Positions 56,966-64,000 of a stretch of 64,000 nucleotides of DNA are shown in pieces (position 1 is the first letter of the stretch; the number at the start of each line of letters is the position of its first letter). The position numbers were made by a program, and so were the translations under genes. A model generated the notes under the pieces. The model did not search any database and had not been told where the DNA came from. It saw nothing but the letters and a program-made list of their open reading frames with translations. Origin of the DNA: Ectobius pallidus. Taxonomy: Eukaryota; Arthropoda; Insecta; Blattodea; Ectobiidae. The stretch is taken from positions 36,522,766-36,586,765 of the forward strand of contig CAXKWD010000011.1 in the NCBI GenBank assembly GCA_964059195.1, written 5' to 3'.

Positions 56966-57500
56966 TTCAAACTCTATCCATCTTTTTTAGTAAACATTTT
57001 AATTGTTGTCCAGTTTTACTCCACATTGTTATTATTGTTAATATTGTTATTAGTATCATTAATATTATTATCAGGGCTCGGGCTTTAGGTTTTTATAAAC
57101 CCTGTAGGCCTAATCGTCTACAAACATATTTCAATTTTTTTATTTATTATGATTTTTTTTACTACTTTCAGAGAAAAATTTTATATTTATGTTTCACTTT
57201 TATAGGGGCAGTAAACACATTGAAACAAATACAATAATTAATTTTAATTGTATTTACAATTTCCATAGCTCCGAATCACAAAACTGAAGGAACACTTTTT
57301 TCTTAATTTTCAAAAGTTTTTACCTACAGAACAGAATTAAATTTATAAAGTCAACAAGAACGTTTGTCAATTCATTAAATAATTTTTAGAATACTTTAAA
57401 TTCTGCGATTTGCTGGAGAAAACAATGTGAATAAGCTGTAAGAGTAGCTTCTTAAGAATGCCTTTCATTTGCTTCTAAGGAAACAGGTGATTTCGGCCCA
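56966..57500. other. no recognisable feature
   Basis: AT-rich with TTATTR runs near 57025-57075. Confidence 0.4.
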
Positions 57501-57504
57501 CTGG

Positions 57505-57848
57505 CGGTTTCCTTTATCAGGTCAATGGGGTATAATACGACAAAATACAATGCAGTATATTTTTTCTTCCAAATATAGTGACAACAATGAGCAAGATGAA
57601 AAATGGAAGCACATATTTAAAAAGTAATTTTTGTAGAAAAGTAATAATTAGATGAACTACATATTAACTACATATATTTAATTTAAAAAAACTGTTTAGC
57701 CATTTTTAGTTTGTATTGGCTTATTCAGGCATGTTAAGGCTTTATAAGATTGCACTATGTGACTGACATGACAATGAAATGGATAATTATGGCAAAATAT
57801 CACAGTTAGCTAAGAAGGAACAAAAAGTTTAAAGCCTAAGAATCCAGG
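57505..57848 (+). repeat. dispersed repeat P, uninterrupted copy
   Basis: Aligns with 23300-23469 joined to 26044-26210 and so shows the site before the pogo-like insertion. The last part, AATCCAGGCCAT, may be a decayed hAT-b type end. Confidence 0.8.
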
Positions 57849-57850
57849 CC

Positions 57851-57898
<48 letters not shown>

Positions 57899-58322
57899 TA
57901 ATTATATTATATTATATTACTGTTGGATTTCTTATATTTATAATAATTATTAATTATTAATTAATTATTCCCTTCAATCAATGATGACGGTCAAAACTTT
58001 TAGCTGAAACATTGATATCCATTGCACTGTACTATGTACTATAAATCTTATTTTATAAGATTTTAATATTATTGATTGACTTTGCTGGTGTTTATTATTA
58101 CTATTATTATTATTATTATTATTATCATCATCATCATCATCATCATCCATAATTACTATTATTTCGCCCTACGTGGCATAATTGGTTGTATGGTGCTAGT
58201 ATTTGAACCCATGCATGGGATGGTCTTACATAATTGAAAATCTTTGCACGTTATTTAATAAAATTTTAATATAATTATGTCTTCTATTTCGATGAAATAA
58301 TATGCTGTAGATTTTATGACGA

Positions 58323-58396
<74 letters not shown>

Positions 58397-58842
58397 TAGT
58401 GCCTCTGTGTGTTATGTGAAGGCTTCTGAACCCAGGGGTTCGGGGTTCAAGTTTAATACCGTCAACTAATAATAATTAACATTTCCATCGTTTTATTGCT
58501 CTTTTTTCATATATAGCAAGGACTGTTAATGTATTACGGCAAGGCTCAATTTTAAACATATTTAAGTATACAGAAATCCGTTGGAATAGCAAGAAGCATG
58601 TTTTGTGAGTAAATTAAGAGTAAATTAAATATGGTCACTATTTTCATTTAGAAATAAATTAACATTAGTATTCTACACGCAGAAGACTCTCAAATACCCA
58701 TATTGACATTATTAAAATTAAATGCAATTTACACCAACCATTTTATATTCTTCCTTACATAGCTTCTTTTCATTGTTTGGATGTGTAGATATTTAATATA
58801 TATATTTTTTACATCAAGTCCGTTAATAATGTTGCTACTGCA

Positions 58843-58887
<45 letters not shown>

Positions 58888-58890
58888 GTT
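57851..58890. repeat. cluster of four ATT/AAT microsatellites
   Basis: (AAT)n 57851-57900 running into ATTAT repeats to 57919; (ATT)n(ATC)n 58093-58147; (ATT)n 58325-58396; (ATT)n 58842-58887. Nothing else is recognised between them. Confidence 0.95.
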
Positions 58891-59343
58891 TTATTATTAA
58901 ACCGTCAGAATTCCAACTGCACTTCAATACTAATACATCGCCGTCAGGTTTTGCTATTATGCAGAATACAAAGATGGAATTCAGGATATCGAGGCAGATG
59001 TTGCCAGAACGATTAAAGGGAAACAAGACATTTCCCAGGAAAGCGATGAACAGATGTTATATATCTAGTAGGTCTACAGGTGCCAGAAACAACCTAAGAG
59101 GTATTGAACCTGGCACGATAACGAATAAATCGCTTTACTTTTGTAACATATTCATAGTTGTATGACCCTTGGTAGTAAGTTGGCATCTGTTTATTACAAA
59201 AAACAAGACGACTGGCAGCAGCGACTGGCAATAATGACTCGGCAACATTCACATTTATACGTGGATTGTTGTAACAAATTCAGACATCAGTTAATAGTAG
59301 TATTTTGGTGTAGTTAGACGATAATATATTATATTCGTAATGG
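58891..59343. other. no recognisable feature
   Basis: The frame 58959-59165 (+) is unsupported. Confidence 0.4.
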
Positions 59344-59351
59344 GTGATGAT

Positions 59352-59902
59352 CAGGGCCCGGATTCTGATGACCTAAATTTGTTTGAAAAATGACCTATAA
59401 AATGGCCCTAAATTTTAAAGAAAATGACTTAATAATTACAAAGAATGGCCTAAAAACTGATATTCTATTTATTAAAAGTATTATTGTGCACAACAAAGAT
59501 ATAGGCTAGACTAATGTGTACGTAATTGTAAATCTGTAAATGTAGAAAGGATGTTGTAGGTCTAAAAACTTTGTTCTTGATTGGAACATTTGAGAAGAAA
59601 AGTAAGAAAATTGTTTTAAACTAGATTCTACAAAAATGTTGCATTACAGTAACCCAGTCATTTATTTAAAATAAATGCATGAAAATGACAAAATAAGGAA
59701 GCAAATGACACGAAAATTACAAAATAATGACGTAAAATTGAAATAAATGCCCTAAAAATATAAATTTGCATAAAATGGCAAAAATGACCTAATAAAAATG
59801 CATTTCTATAAACTAGAGACCATGATTACGATTTATCTACAAGTGGGCAATGTCTATGCAGCATCAGTAAAAAGATGACATGTCATCAAAATCCGGGCCC
59901 TG
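59352..59902. mobile_element. hAT-b2 non-autonomous DNA transposon
   Basis: 551 bp with near-perfect 21-bp inverted ends (CAGGGCCCGGATTCTGATGA; one mismatch). Perfect 8-bp duplication GTGATGAT (59344-59351, 59903-59910). Subterminal variants of AAATGACCTAAAA or AAATGCCCTAAAA crowd both ends. The interior differs from hAT-b1, so the two share termini rather than whole sequence. The well-preserved ends suggest this is among the youngest DNA transposons here. Confidence 0.96.
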
Positions 59903-59910
59903 GTGATGAT

Positions 59911-60464
59911 ATAGACTTTGAAAGGGGCTACAGTCTAGAACAGGCTTTGGCAGATTATGTAACAGTGGTGGTGATAGTAAATCCATTTTTGGCAATGATG
60001 ATAGGAGTGCTGCTAAGGTGGATATGACATCACACAATTTATAGAATCATTGTGGTAAAAATGACCACAGACATATAACATGTTTCTGTTTAGCTGACAC
60101 CATGCGAGGGTTAAAAACCCCAGGAGTAATTGCGTAAATTAATGTACTGTAGAAGAGTAAGTTGTCTTTTAAGGTCTTACTGTTTAGCAGGATTGACTTT
60201 CCAACTCCAAAAAGTACGTCCTCCTTTGAAAATGTTTTCATCCCACCCACAGAAAGTGAATGCAAAACTATACAACTTGAAAATTCTCATATAACGCTTA
60301 AAAGTTCCGTTTTCCATTCCCATGTTATGATTTTTCAGAATAGTCATATGGTTTCATCATACTGAACTTTAGATAGGCCTACGTGTCCTGTGATATTGTT
60401 TGCAAATTAGCTATTATCGCGTACAATTTTGCAAACCTACTTTATAATTTTTATTGAGCTAATA
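59911..60464. other. no recognisable feature
   Basis: Frames 60047-60265 (-) and 60162-60365 (+) overlap and are unsupported. Confidence 0.4.
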
Positions 60465-61320
60465 TCCATGACCGGAGCCGCTACATCCATATCAAATAAC
60501 ACTTCAGTTGTCCTCACTAAGTTAAGAGCAGCCCGTACTAGATCTCCCTTACTTAAAATAATAATATAATATAATGTACAATCTTATTCCCTCAGTCATA
60601 TATAAAATAATTCTAACCTACGCTTAAAATTATCTGTAATAAGCCCCTTCTTGTCTATATTATACTGTCAAAAGTTAAAATCAGTACACGTATTAAAATA
60701 TATTACAAAGTTTCCAAGTCGTCAACAAAGTGTGCATAGTATATAAACATAATTTCTATGTAAATCGAATTATGTATAAATTTAAAATAATTACATACTA
60801 TTGAAAGCTGTAAGTAGGCCTATATATCTGAGCATAACCCATACAGATCAAACATTCATATACAGATTGTTCATTTTTAAGTTCAGATGTGATGTGGCAA
60901 TAAAAATCACTAGTTAAAATAATATATACTTGTTGAGCTTGGTAAGGTATTTCTTCTATAGTTATTAAATTGCATTTAGTCATTTAAAATGCCATCTTCA
61001 GTCTGTTTATAAAAATAGAAGTAGAAGAGTGCTCTTTTCTGTACAGGAAATTTTAAGCTTCGGTTAGACTTCTTGTAATATATGAGGGAATAATGTTGTT
61101 CATTGTATATTCTTATTTGTAAATTTAGCCCTCATCGGAAAAATCAAATAGACCTACATAGACTCCCTTACTCTTTAAGATCCGAGGAGGTACCTAAGAA
61201 TCGAAAGCAGGGCTACATCTCCGTACAAAAAATGTGCCGAGAAAAGATAACATCCCTAACATTCGGTACTACAGAGATGGTGGTATGTTTGTGCGGGTGG
61301 GCTAACCATTAAGACCGTCT
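60465..61320 (-). mobile_element. SINE1 copy split by a 609-bp insertion
   Basis: 60465-60553 (TGACCGGAGCCGCTACATCC, CCCGTACTAGATCTCCCTTA) and 61163-61320 (CTCCCTTACTCTTTAAGATC, CGAGGAGGTACC, GCTAACCATTAAGACC) are consecutive parts of SINE1. CTCCCTTACT is present at both junctions (60544-60553 and 61163-61172), a 10-bp target duplication. The head is decayed. Confidence 0.8.
60554..61162 (-). mobile_element. 609-bp insert in SINE1, class unknown
   Basis: AT-rich insert delimited by the 10-bp duplication. Its left edge, read on the minus strand, ends in TTATATTATATTATTATTTT, like the simple-repeat tail of a LINE, so it may be a 5'-truncated retroelement in minus orientation. The 61-codon minus frame 60798-60983 is unsupported. 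No copy elsewhere in the window. Confidence 0.6.
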
Positions 61321-61945
61321 TCTGCAGGGTCTGATCAGGCTTTAAGAGGAATTATCCTTAAAAATTTCATTCCCTCAAGAATAGTAACGAGGTGTCGATC
61401 CATCACTTGCGGAAAGACACCAAAGTAAAGGGAGGAAACAGTTGAAATGATACCCATGTGCAGGAATAATAAGTTTACGTCTGAAAGAACCCTAGTCCTC
61501 ATCCGGGTTTGAACTGGGGAAAATTGGCTCTAATAGCAAGCATGTTCACCACTCAACCTAAGAAGACGCTCATGGAGCTGATAAAGACCGACCGAACAGA
61601 AAAAATATAGTGATTTTCACACTTTTTTCTCTAGCAGTCAAGTTGTACAGAAGAATGAACTGTAGGGCCTTGAGGTTTATGGTTGAAATAGTCCACATGT
61701 GACAGGTTTATTTGAGAGCTGTCTATAAATCATTCACTTTGATGAGGCCGTTATAAACACGACTATCCATAATTAAAGAACCATAGTAAAACGCCATATA
61801 TGTCATAGTTATAACCCCTATCCTTGTAGCGTAGCTATATAAATTCTACAATAATTATTAATTCCTCATCTCATCGAATAATTAACATCTTTTTTTACCT
61901 ACAAGGGAACCTCCCCCTTCCAAAATTAATAATATAACTAATAAA
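61321..61945. other. no confident feature; tRNA-like block
   Basis: 61495-61575 on the minus strand has TTGAGTGGTGAACATGCTTG and CCCAGTTCAAACCCGGATG, a probable decayed SINE head. Confidence 0.35.
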
Positions 61946-61985
61946 CTAACTCCCTGGCTCTGTATCACTGATGGGACTAGGCCCA
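61946..61985 (-). mobile_element. SINE1 3'-end remnant
   Basis: CTCCCTGGCTCTGTATCACT then GATGGGACTAGGCCCATG resembles CTCCGTGGCGCTACATCCCTGAAGGGATTAGGCCTA in pieces. Confidence 0.45.
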
Positions 61986-64000
61986 TGTGTTAAAATATAA
62001 TTTATTTAATATTTTATTATCATAAAATAAAATTTTTATTCCAAATTTTGGGTATAAATTCGTTGTTATTGTTTACGTTGAAATCAGATTTTTTCTAAAT
62101 TTATGTAGAAATTAATTTTTTTTTTAAATAAATGCCTCATTAACTGCTCCCGTGTAGGCCAAAATTTAAATATGATTTCCGCCAAAAGTTTACCCAGAAA
62201 TAAAAGTATACCCTTTTAAATGATCTATAATCAGCCATGAGGCCTCTATCGCATGGACCCAGCTTTTCTGTGCCTAACCCATCTGTAACTCTAAAATCTG
62301 TCATCTGATTTTGTAGACTGTGATGAAATTTCGATGCCAACAGAAGAGCAGAAATCAGAGTTGATTACTAAATGACTTTGTATGAGATCTGGGTCTCTCG
62401 AAAGAGTTGTCACAAATTCTGGGTTCTCGTAAGGAGAAAGAAAGACTGCTAGTTCCTGGTACAACATTCTCCTGGTGTAAAACAAGATAAGAGGAGTTTC
62501 GTGAGTACTTCACTAAAGATTGTTTACGTAATAACATTGAAGTGCAGCATCAAAATGGAATAACATACAACAAGAACGAATGGAGGTAACTTATTGATGG
62601 AACCCCAAAAAATATCAAAGCTGTACTCCTACATATAGCCAATAAGTATGATTCGACCAATAGAAAATTCTTACATCTTGAAGGAAAACTACTTAATCCT
62701 GGCAATGTCAACACAACATAGTCTAGAAGTGATTTACCTATACAAGTGCAGAAGTGAACAACATCAAAACACATCAAATGCAATGAACTATATGATAATA
62801 GAATTTGTGAGCAAATAGATTAACTGATAATAGGCCTACACAACGTTTTATACATTCTTGACTGGTAATATAGATATTACCTATAAAAAGATTTGACAAA
62901 GGCACTTATACATTTTTAATACGCTGTTTGTTTTGGTAACGTTTATTGTTTTTAATATTCACATCTAAGGAATAGGCCAAAAAAACATTTTAGCAGATAT
63001 CTTTTATTGGAAATTTTAAAATCAAAGGAGCGAAAAAGAAGATTAGGCCTAATTCAACTAGAAATAATTTTATGATTTTAAACCAGGGGACTCTGTGTAT
63101 TATAACATAAGAAACATTTTATACTACAAGAATAAACTGGACTAACAGGCAAACCATCAAAGATTATTAATTAAATGAGGGTAGGCCTATAAGGTGTACA
63201 CAAATATATTTTATTATAATACCAGCCTCATTGGAAAAAATGAAATTCATTAATACCTTGCAATGGTTTTAACGGCAATTAAGTATTCAATGCACGGCCT
63301 ACATCTGCCATTTATGCAATTTCTTATTCCTTATATTTTTACTGTTAATTGCTCCTTTCTCACAAAACTCTGCCATCAAGCAGACTTCAATGGATAAATG
63401 GAAATCATACAAACACTATCTTCCTAGAAAATGTAGGTGGATAATCGGTATTTAACATAAGTAACAAGAAAATTAGCATAATAATATTAGATTTGGATAA
63501 GAACTATCAGTTGTGTCTGGCAAAGAAGGAAATCGTCATGAAGTAAACGCAATATCGTTCTTCTTTATCAATAACTGAAATATTTTCAGGAACCTATGCA
63601 AAGAAAATGTTTCTTCCCGGAGTTAATATTGATGAAGATTTCACCCGCTATGTCCCACATATTCTTAGGATAAGGCAACTCTTGCATCACTTCACACATG
63701 GGAGAACTGATATAATTCATGGCTAGCAGCTATAGTGATTCACGCTCTGACTGGGATTGCACAATCTATCGCGAAGAATCCATCAACTTGTTTCCGTTAG
63801 AGGTCAACATGGTCTCGGGCAAGTCCCTCGGGCATGGTATCACGGGTTGAATTCTAACAGCAGGTTCAGTAAACAACCTGCCAAGCCAGGTAACAAATTA
63901 ATCAACTCGTCGAATTGTATCAATCCACACTTAGCAATTCACGTTTGTTCTTATTCCTATTAGAAATAATGTCATACAGCATCTCATAATATATGACACA
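61986..64000. other. no recognisable feature
   Basis: AT-rich to the end of the window. Minus frames 62140-62783 overlap one another and have no known motif. The plus frame 63757-63963 is GC-richer but unrecognised. Three TAGGCCTA palindromes lie in 62830-63190. Confidence 0.4.

Noticed and set aside
1..64000. CRISPR arrays, bacterial operons, rRNA genes
   Set aside because: None of the tandem repeats has regularly spaced unique spacers, there are no densely packed frames, and no rRNA-like sequence was seen.

Overview
The window looks like intergenic or intronic DNA from a large, repeat-rich arthropod genome, most likely an insect. The reasons are roughly two-thirds A+T, no bacterial gene organisation, many tRNA-headed SINEs, broken non-LTR retrotransposon (LINE) ends, several non-autonomous hAT families and long ATT/AAT microsatellites. 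A blattodean or similar insect is only a guess from the style of the repeats. No host gene is convincingly present. The longest open frames (about 150 codons at 10799-11269 +, 19309-19770 - and 35297-35761 -) resemble no protein I know and are about what chance gives here. The best host-exon candidate is a short GC-rich open frame at 31382-31540 with a TATA-like box upstream and a possible 122-bp intron after it. It is weak.

Layout. 0-10 kb: a LINE fragment split by a hAT MITE (870-1830), a SINE, a 164-bp foldback hairpin, a degenerate tandem repeat, a SINE with a 9-bp target duplication and a hAT-like element. 10-20 kb: a SINE nested inside a hAT-like element (11487-12490), LINE fragments, a 17-bp CpG tandem repeat beside a hAT transposase relic, and a second copy of the first hAT MITE (18190-18619). 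20-31 kb: a SINE with a perfect 10-bp duplication, a hAT element with CTAATAAG duplications (22332-22969), and a 2.57-kb pogo-like element full of other repeats (23470-26043). 31-44 kb: the candidate exon, a 560-bp hAT element, two pairs of dispersed repeats and a long GARTGA-rich tract. 44-51 kb: an inverted-repeat element with a ribozyme-like core and four tandem arrays or duplications. 51-64 kb: a hAT element and a LINE tail inserted in one older repeat whose empty version survives at 29 kb, a SINE cluster, a GC-rich TIR element, a microsatellite cluster, a hAT element at 59352-59902 and a SINE split by a 609-bp insertion.

The content is best read as layers of insertions. Several are proved inside the window, because an uninterrupted paralogue or a restored reading frame shows the site before insertion. 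The most unusual global signal is the palindrome TAGGCCTA: I count 27 exact copies where base composition predicts fewer than one. Family names used below (hAT-a to hAT-g, SINE1 to SINE3, R, G, H, M, P) are local labels only.
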